64,000 nucleotides of DNA from Spirochaetae bacterium HGW-Spirochaetae-3 (GCA_002839315.1 PGXV01000001.1:372001-436000), one strand, 5' to 3'; numbered from the stretch's first letter, positions 16,295 to 24,525 are shown. The notes: generated by a model not told the origin, from the letters alone. Program-made: numbers and translations.

Positions 16295-16930
16295 TTAGCC
16301 CGATGGCGCGCCGGCTTCGTCTCCGAACGGAAACGGGTAGCCGATCCGCGACAGGATGCCATAAAACGCATGTAGTGGCAAGCCCACGACGCCTGAATAC
16401 GAGCCTTCTATGCGTTCCGCGAAGAAGGCGGCGCTCTCCTGTATACGATAGGCGCCGGCGGCGCCGCGCCATTCTCCTGTCGACACGTACCAGTCAATTT
16501 CGCGCGAGTCCAGGCTCGCGAAGGTGACGGTCGTCTCTGATACGGCTCGCTCCACGGCTCCTGTAAGCCTATTGAGCCCGCACAAACCGGACGAAACGAC
16601 GTGGGTGCGGCCGGAAAGGGACTCCAGCATGGCGCGGGCGTCGTCCTCGCAGACAGGCTTCCCGAAGCCCACCCCCTCTAGAGATACGAGCGTATCGGCG
16701 CCTATTGCCCAATAGGGCGGGTAGGGCGCCTCGGACGCGCTCCGGCGCACCTTGAGCTCCGCGAGGGCGACGACTCGCTCCTTGATTGGCAGGTCATCGA
16801 ATGCGCTCTCGTCAACGTCGGCCGGATAGGCCAGTACCTGGAATCCGAGACTACGCAACGATTCCTGCCTGCGTGGAGAGGCGCTAGCCAGTACGATCGG
16901 TTCATATCGAGAGGTAAAAGCATTAGACAT
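16295..16930 (-). CDS. maf: Maf-family nucleotide pyrophosphatase
   Basis: Hydrolyses non-canonical or pyrimidine nucleoside triphosphates to monophosphates (house-cleaning; linked to septum control in Bacillus). The 211-residue protein has LASASPRRQESL at 14-25, WAIGADTLVSLEG, GKPVCEDDARAML, SGRTHVVSSGLC and the C-terminal GAYRIQESAAFF. These features place it in the Maf family, probably the dTTP/UTP branch. It lies upstream of rpsB on the same strand with a 119-base gap holding the rpsB leader. Confidence 0.93.
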   Translation of the reverse strand: MSNAFTSRYEPIVLASASPRRQESLRSLGFQVLAYPADVDESAFDDLPIKERVVALAELKVRRSASEAPYPPYWAIGADTLVSLEGVGFGKPVCEDDARAMLESLSGRTHVVSSGLCGLNRLTGAVERAVSETTVTFASLDSREIDWYVSTGEWRGAAGAYRIQESAAFFAERIEGSYSGVVGLPLHAFYGILSRIGYPFPFGDEAGAPSG

Positions 16931-16967
16931 ACGGACATGCTACCGAATTAGCGTAAATTGGGGAAGG

Positions 16968-17000
16968 TTGACATGGGGCATCCTTCTATCGTACTACTAT
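16968..17000 (+). promoter_or_regulatory. Promoter of tRNA-Arg
   Basis: A perfect TTGACA (16968-16973) is followed by TACTAC at 16992 (18-base spacer) or TACTAT at 16995, just before the tRNA at 17007. Confidence 0.5.
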
Positions 17001-17006
17001 CGAGTC

Positions 17007-17080
<74 letters not shown>

Positions 17081-17088
17081 ATATTACG

Positions 17089-17197
17089 GCGCGAACGATC
17101 GCGCTGGGTCGACCTGGGACGGAGACCGCAGAACAGGAGCCTGTTACCCATTCTTTTTCGGGTAACGGTGAGCGTTAGGCGTGCTCCGTTTTTTTTT
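17089..17197 (+). terminator. Structured trailer and terminator after tRNA-Arg (possible small RNA)
   Basis: This stretch has nested inverted repeats: GCGCGA/TCGCGC (17089-17104), ACGGAG (17119-17124) with CTCCGT (17184-17189), ACCG/CGGT, AACAGG/CCTGTT, and GTTACCC/GGGTAAC (17143-17166). It ends in nine consecutive T (17189-17197). The closing stem plus T run makes it at least an intrinsic terminator for the tRNA transcript. The branched interior is more than a terminator needs, so a small RNA is possible. It lacks the motifs of SRP RNA, tmRNA or 5S. Confidence 0.55.
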
Positions 17198-17234
17198 CAC
17201 CTGACGAATAGCCTCGCTACCGCCTTCAGCCATT

Positions 17235-17263
17235 TTGCATTATCTCCCCGAATCGATTAGCAT
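17235..17263 (+). promoter_or_regulatory. Promoter TTGCAT-N17-TAGCAT
   Basis: TTGCAT (17235-17240) and TAGCAT (17258-17263) are 17 bases apart and about 50 bases before the gene at 17312, leaving a leader that includes its GGGAG ribosome site. Confidence 0.5.
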
Positions 17264-17311
17264 AGGGAGCGGAATGTCCTTTCGAAGAATCGCGGATAAT
17301 AGGGAGCGTAC

Positions 17312-18058
17312 ATGATAAGGAATGCGCTATTGGTGGCATTGGTAGCCTGTGCGACGATCGATCCTGCCGCCGTTCATGCCCAAGGCTTCGTCGACGTGGA
17401 AAGCGGAGCGGCCTTCACCGGATATAACGACGTACGCATCCCGAGCGAGACGGGTACGCTCATTTCCCTGAAGACCGATATCGTATCGGAGCCCGCGTTC
17501 GTTCTCAGGGTGCGGGCGGGCTATACCTTCGGGGGGCGCCACACCGTGATGGTCCTCGCGGCCCCGTTAAGCGCCTTCGGCTCCGGCACCCTCGAAGAGG
17601 CTATCGACTATCAAGGCGTTACCTTCCCCGTATCGACGAAGGTCTACTCGAGCTACCGCTTCGATTCCTATCGCCTGAGCTACCGCTATACGTTCGTAGA
17701 GAACGAATCCCTCGTCTTCGCGGCCGGGCTCGTCGGTAAGCTTAGGGTCGCGGATATCGCCATCATGAGCGACGATGCCTATGCCCATAGAGGCAACATA
17801 GGCTTCGTCCCCCTTCTTAGCGCACTGCTACAGGTGAAAATTTCTGGGCCTTTCAGCGTCTTGCTCGATGCGGATGCCCTGGTAACGCCCTTCGGCCGGG
17901 CCGAGGACGCGCTCCTCGCCGTGCAATACGCTCTTTCCGATAGGGTTACCGCGAGAATAGGCTACAGACTACTCGAAGGTGGGTCGGATGGCGGCGGTAG
18001 CGTATATACCTTCGCGCTCTTTCATTATGCGACGATGGGCATGACCGTTAGGTTCTAG
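17312..18058 (+). CDS. Predicted outer-membrane beta-barrel protein
   Basis: The 248-residue product has a signal peptide (hydrophobic core, cleavage after AVHA near residue 23). It then shows alternating hydrophobic/polar strands with many aromatic residues (YRFDSYRLSYRYTF around 115, TARIGYRLLEGG near 215) and a C-terminal phenylalanine (GMTVRF), as in autotransported barrels assembled by BamA. No cysteines occur in the mature part. I do not recognise a specific family. It has its own promoter and GGGAG site, and no operon partner downstream on the same strand. Confidence 0.7.
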   Translation: MIRNALLVALVACATIDPAAVHAQGFVDVESGAAFTGYNDVRIPSETGTLISLKTDIVSEPAFVLRVRAGYTFGGRHTVMVLAAPLSAFGSGTLEEAIDYQGVTFPVSTKVYSSYRFDSYRLSYRYTFVENESLVFAAGLVGKLRVADIAIMSDDAYAHRGNIGFVPLLSALLQVKISGPFSVLLDADALVTPFGRAEDALLAVQYALSDRVTARIGYRLLEGGSDGGGSVYTFALFHYATMGMTVRF

Positions 18059-18095
18059 CGCGAGTTATAGGAAGCGGAGGCGTCGTTCTTTTTCC

Positions 18096-18242
18096 TTATG
18101 CGTACATATCCAACGCGGTGCCCGAACTCGGATCGTTAGGGGCCGGCTCCGATTCGGGCTCTGGCTCAGGCTCGGGTTTGATTGACGCGACGGGCTCCGT
18201 TCGCGGTAACGGGATATCGGTTCCTATCTCTTCGATAGCCAT
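18096..18242 (-). CDS. Small Pro/Glu-rich protein, 48 codons
   Basis: A short frame runs from ATG 18242 to TAA 18096-18098 and encodes 48 residues. It starts MAIEEIGTDIPLPRTEP, has a central PEPEPEPESEPAP stretch and ends in GTALDMYA. It has a proper ribosome site (AAAGGGG, six bases from ATG), a plausible promoter and a palindrome in its leader, so it is likely a real gene. It has no signal peptide or membrane segment. I do not know the family. It is separated from the HEAT-repeat gene upstream by that gene's terminator, so it is transcribed on its own. Confidence 0.65.
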   Translation of the reverse strand: MAIEEIGTDIPLPRTEPVASIKPEPEPEPESEPAPNDPSSGTALDMYA

Positions 18243-18256
18243 ACAGATCCCCTTTC

Positions 18257-18271
18257 ATGGCTACTAGCCAT
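18257..18271. promoter_or_regulatory. 15-base palindrome (operator candidate)
   Basis: ATGGCTA-C-TAGCCAT is a perfect inverted repeat with one central base. It lies at the predicted transcription start of the 48-codon gene, between its -10 box and ribosome site, where a repressor would block transcription or a small hairpin would sit at the mRNA 5' end. Confidence 0.4.
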
Positions 18272-18278
18272 ATTGATA

Positions 18279-18307
18279 AATATACTGCTTTTGGCGCGAT
18301 GAATAAA
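18279..18307 (-). promoter_or_regulatory. Promoter of the 48-codon gene (TTTATT-N17-TATATT)
   Basis: On the minus strand, TATATT (18284-18279) is a good -10 box; the -35 box TTTATT (18307-18302) is weak. It overlaps the T-rich tail of the terminator of the upstream gene. Confidence 0.4.
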
Positions 18308-18311
18308 GAAA

Positions 18312-18341
18312 AGCCCCGGAACGCATTGGCGCTCCGGGGCT
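18312..18341 (-). terminator. Intrinsic terminator of the HEAT-repeat gene
   Basis: AGCCCCGGA and TCCGGGGCT form a nine-pair GC-rich stem, extended by CGC/GCG inside. On the minus strand it is followed by TTTTCTTTATT. It lies 22 bases after the stop at 18363. Confidence 0.85.
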
Positions 18342-18362
18342 CTTATATTCCAATCAGTACGG

Positions 18363-19088
18363 TTATTTCCCGCTACCGGAACTCGCCGCGGAGTACTTGC
18401 GAAGCTTCGAGAGCAGATCCTTGGCCTTCTGCTTGACGGGGGTGATGTAGTTGCCGTCGGCGATCTTCATCACGGCCCTGATGGCTGCCGGATCCTTTAT
18501 GCCGTTATTCGCGTCGGCGAGAGCCTCGAGCGCCACGAGGCTCTCGAAGGCGAGGCTGTTGTCCGGGAACAGGATGTCGAAGCGATTGACGACGAAGGCT
18601 ATGGTCTGGGTAGCGTCGTCCCCGTTCATGATGCCGATCTTCCCGATCGAACGGATGGCGGCGGCGATGACCATGGGCTCCGTATCGGCGAGCGCTACCT
18701 TGAGGAGGGTGTCCTTCGCTTCCTCGGTCTTGAATTCGCCGAGGAGGAGGCACGCCTCGCGCCTGACGTCGGGGTAGTTGTTCAGGGTGCGTCCGACGCC
18801 GCCCGATCGTACGATCGTCATGGAGCTCTCCAGCGCGAGGTACTCGAGGGCCTTGCGTACCTCCGGGCTCACGCGGCCCTCGTCGACGGACTGGCGGATG
18901 TACTGAAGCGCCACGAGCTTCATGTCCTTACTGTCCGAGTACGCCTGCTCGCGGATAATCATCGTCTCCAACGGGTCCTGCAGATATGATTCCTCGACGG
19001 TCCGCTCGCCGCCGGTAGTCGTTTGACTCCACGCGGGGGCGAAAGCTAGAGCGGCCAAGGCGACGAGCGCGGTTATGCTACGTTTCAT
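18363..19088 (-). CDS. Exported HEAT-repeat-like protein
   Basis: The 241-residue protein starts at ATG 19088, with GGAGG five bases upstream; an earlier in-frame start would add nine charged residues. A signal peptide with cleavage near APAWSQ is clear. Residues 60-200 contain helical repeats of HEAT/PBS type (DVRREACLLLGEFKTEEAKDTLLKVAL, VIAAAIRSIGKIG, FESLVALEALAD), suggesting a protein-interaction scaffold in the periplasm. The lipoprotein gene upstream ends two bases before this start, so the two are cotranscribed and probably act together. Specific role unknown. Confidence 0.75.
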   Translation of the reverse strand: MKRSITALVALAALAFAPAWSQTTTGGERTVEESYLQDPLETMIIREQAYSDSKDMKLVALQYIRQSVDEGRVSPEVRKALEYLALESSMTIVRSGGVGRTLNNYPDVRREACLLLGEFKTEEAKDTLLKVALADTEPMVIAAAIRSIGKIGIMNGDDATQTIAFVVNRFDILFPDNSLAFESLVALEALADANNGIKDPAAIRAVMKIADGNYITPVKQKAKDLLSKLRKYSAASSGSGK

Positions 19089-19090
19089 GA

Positions 19091-19651
19091 TTACCTCCAG
19101 ATCGCGATCTTCCATGTATCGCCGATTTTCTCTAGGTTGTAAAGTACCAAGCGCTCGCCCTTCGCGTTGATGGTAATCGCGCGAATACGGTTGGCGTCGA
19201 TAAATTCTATATCATCGACCCTGTCGTTCTGTCTCGACGGGTAGACTACGTATATAAAATAATCCTGCAGGGAACGGAGGGAGATCCCTTGCCGCTTGAG
19301 GACCGGAGCGTCGGAGATCCTGGCGAGGGTCTCGGGAGACGAATACTGCGCCCGATATTCCGCCGTGAGGGCCGAGGACCACGATGTATAATCCTTAGCC
19401 TGGATAATGGAATTCAGCCCCTGGATCAAGGCGCGGACGTCGAAGAACGTGGCCTGCTTCATCTCGACGGTAACCGAAGCGGGGTCGAACGGCGCTGAAT
19501 GGACGGGAGGGGACACCACCTCGGGGACGACCGTATCGACGGCCCTCTCGGGCTCCGTGACCGCCGGTTCCGGTTGTGAGGCGCAAGCGGCCATGATCGA
19601 TACGATAGCCGCTACGAACGCGATCCTGCTCATTCGATGCGAATTATACAT
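19091..19651 (-). CDS. Lipoprotein with SnoaL/NTF2-like tail (tentative)
   Basis: The product is 186 residues from ATG 19651 or 180 from ATG 19633. A short hydrophobic segment ends in the lipobox IMAACAS, followed by a Pro/Glu/Val-rich linker to about residue 60. The globular part (FFDVRALIQGLNSIIQAKDY to the end) has the pattern of small cystatin/NTF2-like folds, ending DTWKIAIWR; that resemblance is tentative. The promoter TTGACA-N17-TACTAT ends six bases before ATG 19651 and there is no ribosome site, pointing to leaderless translation from 19651. Its stop overlaps the ribosome site of the HEAT-repeat gene. Confidence 0.7.
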   Translation of the reverse strand: MYNSHRMSRIAFVAAIVSIMAACASQPEPAVTEPERAVDTVVPEVVSPPVHSAPFDPASVTVEMKQATFFDVRALIQGLNSIIQAKDYTSWSSALTAEYRAQYSSPETLARISDAPVLKRQGISLRSLQDYFIYVVYPSRQNDRVDDIEFIDANRIRAITINAKGERLVLYNLEKIGDTWKIAIWR

Positions 19652-19657
19652 ACGCGT

Positions 19658-19686
19658 ATAGTATACCTAAGCATGGCTATTGTCAA
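19658..19686 (-). promoter_or_regulatory. Promoter TTGACA-N17-TACTAT
   Basis: On the minus strand a perfect TTGACA (19686-19681) is 17 bases from TACTAT (19663-19658). Only six bases separate the -10 box from ATG 19651. Confidence 0.6.
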
Positions 19687-19737
19687 AACGAGAAGGTGAG
19701 TCTTATGTCATTCGCGCCGGTTGCCGCTCGTTTTTTA

Positions 19738-19766
19738 TTGATGGCATCGATCTTTTGAAGTATGAT
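19738..19766 (+). promoter_or_regulatory. Promoter TTGATG-N17-TATGAT
   Basis: The same two hexamers as the rpsF promoter, here 17 bases apart (19738-19743 and 19761-19766). The next gene starts at 19778, leaving a leader of only about five bases and no ribosome site. Confidence 0.6.
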
Positions 19767-19777
19767 AGCCCCATTAT

Positions 19778-20938
19778 ATGAAGACGACGACGCTCGAAAC
19801 GGTGAATATTACTCAGCTGCATCGAATGGAATACGAAGCATCGCCCGATGTCGTCGTGTCTGCTCCGGGATTGGTTCGCCTGATCGGCGAGCATACGACC
19901 GCGAGCGATGGCATCATGCTTGCGTTTCCGCTCGACCGACGCGTATCGATAGCGGTATCGCTCCGCCGCGATTCGTCTATCCGCTTCCTCGCGGCGGATC
20001 TGAACGAACGCAAGCGCACCAATCTCTCCAACCTCAAGTATAAGAGGGAGGATCGTTGGGCAAATTTCATAAAGGCCGCGCTCTCGGCCTACGTCGGCGA
20101 GGTCGCGGGCGCCAAAGGTTATAATATCACGGTCTCTGGAGACGTCCCGCAATCGCTCGGCTTAGGCTCGGCTACCGCCATACAATGCGCCGCGGCCAAG
20201 GCGGCTGCACTCGCGGCTGGGTTCGACCCGAGCCCGGCCGATCTTGCCCGTACCATCGTAGAGACAGATCGATCCTATTTCGACAGACAGACCAGGGCGG
20301 CCAACTATATCGCTACGCTTTCCGCGTCTAGCGGAGAATTTGCGTTCGTCGACTCGCTCCACGGTACGTCCGAGCCGCTAGCCTCGGTATTCTCCGGCGT
20401 CAGGCTCATGCTCACGGATTCTCGCGTGCCCAGGCCGCCCCTGGATAGCGAAATACGCCAACGATCGGACGATTGCGAGACGGGCCTCGCGTTGATGAAC
20501 GGATCGGGATCGCGCAGGCTCAGGGACTATTCCATCGACGAACTCGATGAATACATGGGATTGATGCCCGAGCGCGTCAGGCGGCATTGCGCCTTTTTCG
20601 TTGAAGAGGTCCAGCGGGTGAGGGAATGCAAGGAAGCCGCAATCCACGGCGACCTCGCGTCGTTCGCGAAGATCCTGAATAAATCGCAAGCCAGCCTGCG
20701 AAACAGCTATGAAATTTCATGCCCCGAGATCGATTGGCTCGTGAAGCGGGCGCTCGAGATAGACGGCGTGCTCGCCAGCCGCATGATAGGCAAGGGATTC
20801 GGCGGCTGCACGCTCAGCATACTCGACGACGACGCCATCGAAGGATACAAGGCTCGTCTCGACGAATACGAGAGGATCTTCGGATTCAAGCCCAACGCCT
20901 TGGAAATTTCGGTCGGCGCTGGTATGATCGCCGAGTAG
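19778..20938 (+). CDS. GHMP kinase, galactokinase-like but lacking key residues
   Basis: The 386-residue protein has the three GHMP-kinase motifs in order: SAPGLVRLIGEHT at 28-40, the ATP-loop region PQSLGLGSATAIQCAAAKA near 126, and KGFGGCTLSIL near 340. In galactokinases the first motif reads APGRVNLIGEHTDYN; here the Arg is Leu and the Asp is Thr (HTTAS). The CGIMDQ segment carrying the catalytic Asp has no counterpart (the region reads FDRQTRAANY). It may phosphorylate another sugar, or be a non-catalytic relative. It stands between its own promoter and surE (31 bases). Confidence 0.8.
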   Translation: MKTTTLETVNITQLHRMEYEASPDVVVSAPGLVRLIGEHTTASDGIMLAFPLDRRVSIAVSLRRDSSIRFLAADLNERKRTNLSNLKYKREDRWANFIKAALSAYVGEVAGAKGYNITVSGDVPQSLGLGSATAIQCAAAKAAALAAGFDPSPADLARTIVETDRSYFDRQTRAANYIATLSASSGEFAFVDSLHGTSEPLASVFSGVRLMLTDSRVPRPPLDSEIRQRSDDCETGLALMNGSGSRRLRDYSIDELDEYMGLMPERVRRHCAFFVEEVQRVRECKEAAIHGDLASFAKILNKSQASLRNSYEISCPEIDWLVKRALEIDGVLASRMIGKGFGGCTLSILDDDAIEGYKARLDEYERIFGFKPNALEISVGAGMIAE

Positions 20939-20969
20939 CCGCCCCGGCGGGTCGGCTCCAGGAGCGTCG

Positions 20970-21740
20970 ATGAAGATTTTACTTACGAACGATGACGGTT
21001 ACTCCAGCGAAGGCATCAAGGCTCTGGAACTGGCCCTGGGAACGGCTCACGAGGTCTGGACTCTGGCTCCCGATTCCGAACGTTCCGGCATGAGCCATTC
21101 GATGTCGCTACGGCACCCCCTGAAGATTCGCAAGATGGCCGAGCGCGGCTACAGCTGTTCCGGAACGCCGGCCGACTGCGTCATTCTCGCGGCCCACGGG
21201 GTCATTCCCTTCGTCCCGGACGTCGTCGTGTCGGGCATCAATCGCGGGCCGAACCTCGGTACCGACCTCATCTACTCCGGCACGGCCGCGGCGGCCCGTC
21301 AGGCGACGCTTAACGGCATTCCCGGCATAGCCGTATCTCTGGCGACGTATACCGGGCCGTTCAGGTACGTCGCGCTGGCGAACCTCGTCGCGGAACGCCT
21401 CGAATACCTCGTTTCCCTATGGTCGCCTGACGTATTCATAAACCTCAACGCGCCCGAGGAGCCTGACGGCTATAGGTACGATATCGTCGAAGCGTTCCCG
21501 AGCCGCAGGATATATAAGGATACGATCAAATTCTTCGAAGGGCCGGAAGGGTATTCGTACTGCTTCTTCATGGACGGCCATGTAGACACGCATCAAGAAA
21601 AGGGTAGCGACGAGGACGTCGTCAACCGCGGGCTAGCCTCCGTAACGAGGGTGCTCGCCTATCCGCGCGCGGCCGGAGGGCTCTCCGACGGCGGCTCGGA
21701 AGGGCTCGCGCTCGCAAGAGAGGACGGGGCGGCGAGGTGA
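20970..21740 (+). CDS. surE: 5'/3'-nucleotidase SurE
   Basis: Metal-dependent nucleoside-monophosphate phosphatase of the SurE family. The 256-residue protein has the metal-binding start MKILLTNDDGYSSEGI (Asp8, Asp9), APDSERSGMSHSM, the CSGTPADCVIL segment and SGINRGPNLGTDLIYSGTAAAARQA. The C-terminus is Gly/Ala/Arg-rich. GGAGCG precedes ATG 20970. The stop overlaps the next gene (GTGA), so surE, the TPR gene and the propeller gene form one unit. Confidence 0.95.
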   Translation: MKILLTNDDGYSSEGIKALELALGTAHEVWTLAPDSERSGMSHSMSLRHPLKIRKMAERGYSCSGTPADCVILAAHGVIPFVPDVVVSGINRGPNLGTDLIYSGTAAAARQATLNGIPGIAVSLATYTGPFRYVALANLVAERLEYLVSLWSPDVFINLNAPEEPDGYRYDIVEAFPSRRIYKDTIKFFEGPEGYSYCFFMDGHVDTHQEKGSDEDVVNRGLASVTRVLAYPRAAGGLSDGGSEGLALAREDGAAR

Positions 21741-22435
21741 AAAAGCAGAAGCCGACGGGATCGACAGCAATAAAGGATGCGAACCGGCAATACAGGGCCG
21801 GCGACTACGAATCCGCCGTCGCGACGCTCGGCTCCGCTACCGTCGACGAGGAAGATTACCTCGATCTCGCGTACCTGATGGGATTATGCTATGCCCGCCT
21901 CAGGCGTTTCGATGAGGCGCTCTTGTACCTGGAACAGGTAGTAACGCAGGGCGACGCCGACTCGAGGGCTGCGCAGTGCCGCATGGCCCTGGCGTACGTA
22001 TACGCCGAGACGGGTCGGTCAAAGCTATCGGAATACGAGCTCAGGAAGCTCGTCGAGGCCTCTAGGGAGACGCCGCAGGTATGCGCGGCCCTCGGGCACG
22101 CCAACTGGAAGCAAGGACGCCTGGACGAGGGGCTTCGATGGTACTCGAAGGCGTTGGAACTCGACCCTGAGAATCCGACCGCGCTTAACGGATACGGTTA
22201 CCTGCTCGCCTGCGCCGATAGGGACCTGGAAAAGGCCCTGACGTGTTGCCGGAAGGCGATGGATAGCGATCCGGACAATCCGGCGTATGCCGACTCTATA
22301 GGATGGGCTTACTTCAAGCTCGGCAGGCTCGACGAGGCAGGACGCTTCCTGCGTTCCGCCGTCGAGACGCTGGGCGACGACGACGAGTCGCGGGACCATA
22401 TCGCGGCCCTCGAGAAGGCGATCCTGAAACGATGA
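21737..22435 (+). CDS. Cytoplasmic TPR protein
   Basis: The 232-residue product starts at GTG 21737, overlapping surE. It consists almost wholly of tetratricopeptide-type helical pairs: AIKDANRQYRAGDYESAVATL, YLMGLCYARLRRFDEALLYLEQV, GRLDEGLRWYSKALELDPENPTALNGYGYLL and YADSIGWAYFKLGRLDEAGRFL. No signal peptide is visible. The stop overlaps the next start (ATGA). It is likely a scaffold; the partner is unknown but may be one of the operon neighbours. Confidence 0.8.
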   Translation: MKKQKPTGSTAIKDANRQYRAGDYESAVATLGSATVDEEDYLDLAYLMGLCYARLRRFDEALLYLEQVVTQGDADSRAAQCRMALAYVYAETGRSKLSEYELRKLVEASRETPQVCAALGHANWKQGRLDEGLRWYSKALELDPENPTALNGYGYLLACADRDLEKALTCCRKAMDSDPDNPAYADSIGWAYFKLGRLDEAGRFLRSAVETLGDDDESRDHIAALEKAILKR

Positions 22436-24501
22436 AGAAAATACTCGCGACCTTGTTCATGCTCGCCGCGATAGCCTCCGCGAACGCGCAGTTCGCCTAC
22501 AAGATACGATCGCCGCTCGCCGCTGAGTCGTTTCGCACGGGCGTGGAAGCGTATGGAAGGGGCCGCTACGCGGAGGCGCTGTCTCAATTCGAGCGCGCGC
22601 TCTCTAGCGAGAACGCCGATCCCCTCTGCCTCTATTGGCTGGGCAAGTCGTACTTCAGGCTAGGAGTCACGAGCGCGGCCTTCGACCGATGGAGCGAGGC
22701 GCTCGCAGCGGCCGGGTCGTCCCCGTTCATCGAGAGCCGGCTGGAGCTGGCCGGCGCTTCCGCCGATCCGAGGGGGCTCGAGCCGCCGGACCGCTATGTC
22801 CGCGTATCCGAGCTGAACGGCAGGAAGGACAGGCTCGACCTGTTCTTACGCCCCTCCTGGGTAGAGCCGTTACCCGACGGCTCGGTTATCATCGTATCGC
22901 ACGGCACCGACGCGCTACTCGTCGTCGACGCCAACGCGCGTATCGTCTCTACCATTAACGCCGGCTCGATCGGCTTCGACCGCCCCTTCGCGTGCGCCAG
23001 GCTCGATGACGGTACGTTGTTCGTTACCGAGTTCCAGTCCGACAGGGTAACGAGACTGTCGCCGGATGGACGCGTGCTCGGATATTCAGGCGACTCGTCC
23101 GGTCCCGGCCGACTGTCCGGCCCACAGTATATCGCCGCCGATGGCGACGGTTTCGTCTACGTCGGCGACGTCGGATTTTCACGCGTCGTCAAGTACGCGA
23201 GAGACGGCACTATGGTGCTGTCGTTCGGGACGCGTAGCGCCGTATTCGACGGATTACGCATGCCGACGGGGATCGCGACTATCGGGGACAGAGTCTATGT
23301 CGCCGACGCCGCGCTCAAGGCTATCTTCGTCTTCGACGCGTACGGCAATTTCGTCTCCAGGCTTCAGACCGTCACGTTGCAGCGACCGGAAGGCATGCGG
23401 GCGGTCCGCGACGGCAAGCTTCTCGTGGCCGACGGGGCGCGGGTGCTGCTCATCGATACCGAGACCGGCGCGGCGACCGAGCTGTACCGATCCGAAAGGA
23501 AGAAGCCGTACGTCGTTTCAGCTGCTTTCGACGCAAACGACGAACTTCTCGTTGCCGATTTCGACGCCTCGGAGATCGCATACCTTTCAGACCCGGCGTC
23601 GCGCTTCGCAGGCTTGTCGGTAGAGCTCGGACGCGTCTATTCCGACCAATTCCCGCGCGTCAGCTTCGACGTACGCGTCAAGGACCGATACGGCAGGCCT
23701 ATAACGGGGTTGGGATCGCCTAATTTCTACGTTTCCGAGACCGTCGTCAGCAAGGAACGACGCGTCGAGGGGGATATTCCCGTCGACTATCTCGCCTCCT
23801 CTATAAGGCCGGCTTCCGCGTTCTCGTTCGAAGGCGCCCTTGACGCTTCGGGCAGCATCGATATGACGTTCCTGCTGGAAGGATCGACCGCGGTAGCGGC
23901 CCGAAGGCTCGAGGCCCGCGACGCCGCGGTCTCGATTCTAGCGTCACTCGGAAACGACGCGAGGGCAAGGCTCGTAGTCGCCGGCAGAACCGCCCAGCCG
24001 CCGTCCGGAGCCTCCGTCGGCGCTATAAGCGACGCGATACTCAACGCGGTCCCCTCCGACGCGTGGCGTTTCGACTCGGGGCTTAGGCTCGCCGCCGGCT
24101 CTCTGTTCGATTCCTCGGGGAGGCGCGCGCTCGTCTATATCGGTACCGGGTCGGTCAATGAACTATACCTTGACGGACCGTCGCTATCCGAGCTCTCGTC
24201 GATGCTCGCTAACAACGGCATAGCCCTGTACGCGGTAATCCTCGGCAAAACAGCGCCCTCGCCCGCGCTCTCGTATCTCGTAGCGGCGTCCGGGGGATCG
24301 ATCTACGCATCCGACCGGCCGGAGGGCCTGTCGGAGATCACGACGAGGATTCGTTCGGCGCAAACGGGGCAGTACAGGCTGTCATACGTCTCGTCGGCGA
24401 ACGACGGCTTCGGGAGGGCCTACCTGCCGTTCGGCGTTGAGGTGTACCTGCGCGATCGTTCCGGCAAGGACGAAAGCGGATTCTTTGCGCCGCTTCGCTA
24501 G
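22432..24501 (+). CDS. Exported TPR, NHL-propeller and VWA-like protein
   Basis: The 689-residue protein starts at ATG 22432 with a signal peptide ending ASANAQ. After it come one or two TPR units (VEAYGRGRYAEALSQFERAL, CLYWLGKSYFRLGVTSAAF). An NHL-type beta-propeller follows at about 125-410 with repeats such as GPQYIAADGDGFVYVGDVG and MPTGIATIGDRVYVADA. The C-terminal region from about 460 resembles a von Willebrand A fold (MTFLLEGSTAV, GRRALVYIGTGS, NNGIALYAVILG) but lacks the usual DxSxS metal site. Probably a periplasmic or surface binding protein. Confidence 0.75.
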   Translation: MKKILATLFMLAAIASANAQFAYKIRSPLAAESFRTGVEAYGRGRYAEALSQFERALSSENADPLCLYWLGKSYFRLGVTSAAFDRWSEALAAAGSSPFIESRLELAGASADPRGLEPPDRYVRVSELNGRKDRLDLFLRPSWVEPLPDGSVIIVSHGTDALLVVDANARIVSTINAGSIGFDRPFACARLDDGTLFVTEFQSDRVTRLSPDGRVLGYSGDSSGPGRLSGPQYIAADGDGFVYVGDVGFSRVVKYARDGTMVLSFGTRSAVFDGLRMPTGIATIGDRVYVADAALKAIFVFDAYGNFVSRLQTVTLQRPEGMRAVRDGKLLVADGARVLLIDTETGAATELYRSERKKPYVVSAAFDANDELLVADFDASEIAYLSDPASRFAGLSVELGRVYSDQFPRVSFDVRVKDRYGRPITGLGSPNFYVSETVVSKERRVEGDIPVDYLASSIRPASAFSFEGALDASGSIDMTFLLEGSTAVAARRLEARDAAVSILASLGNDARARLVVAGRTAQPPSGASVGAISDAILNAVPSDAWRFDSGLRLAAGSLFDSSGRRALVYIGTGSVNELYLDGPSLSELSSMLANNGIALYAVILGKTAPSPALSYLVAASGGSIYASDRPEGLSEITTRIRSAQTGQYRLSYVSSANDGFGRAYLPFGVEVYLRDRSGKDESGFFAPLR

Positions 24502-24525
24502 GTCGTATAAAAAACAAGTCCGCGC

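Noticed and set aside
18120-18180. Tandem DNA repeat (GGCTCnGG units)
   Set aside because: The repetition is the Pro-Glu codon run of the 48-codon gene rather than a separate repeat element.
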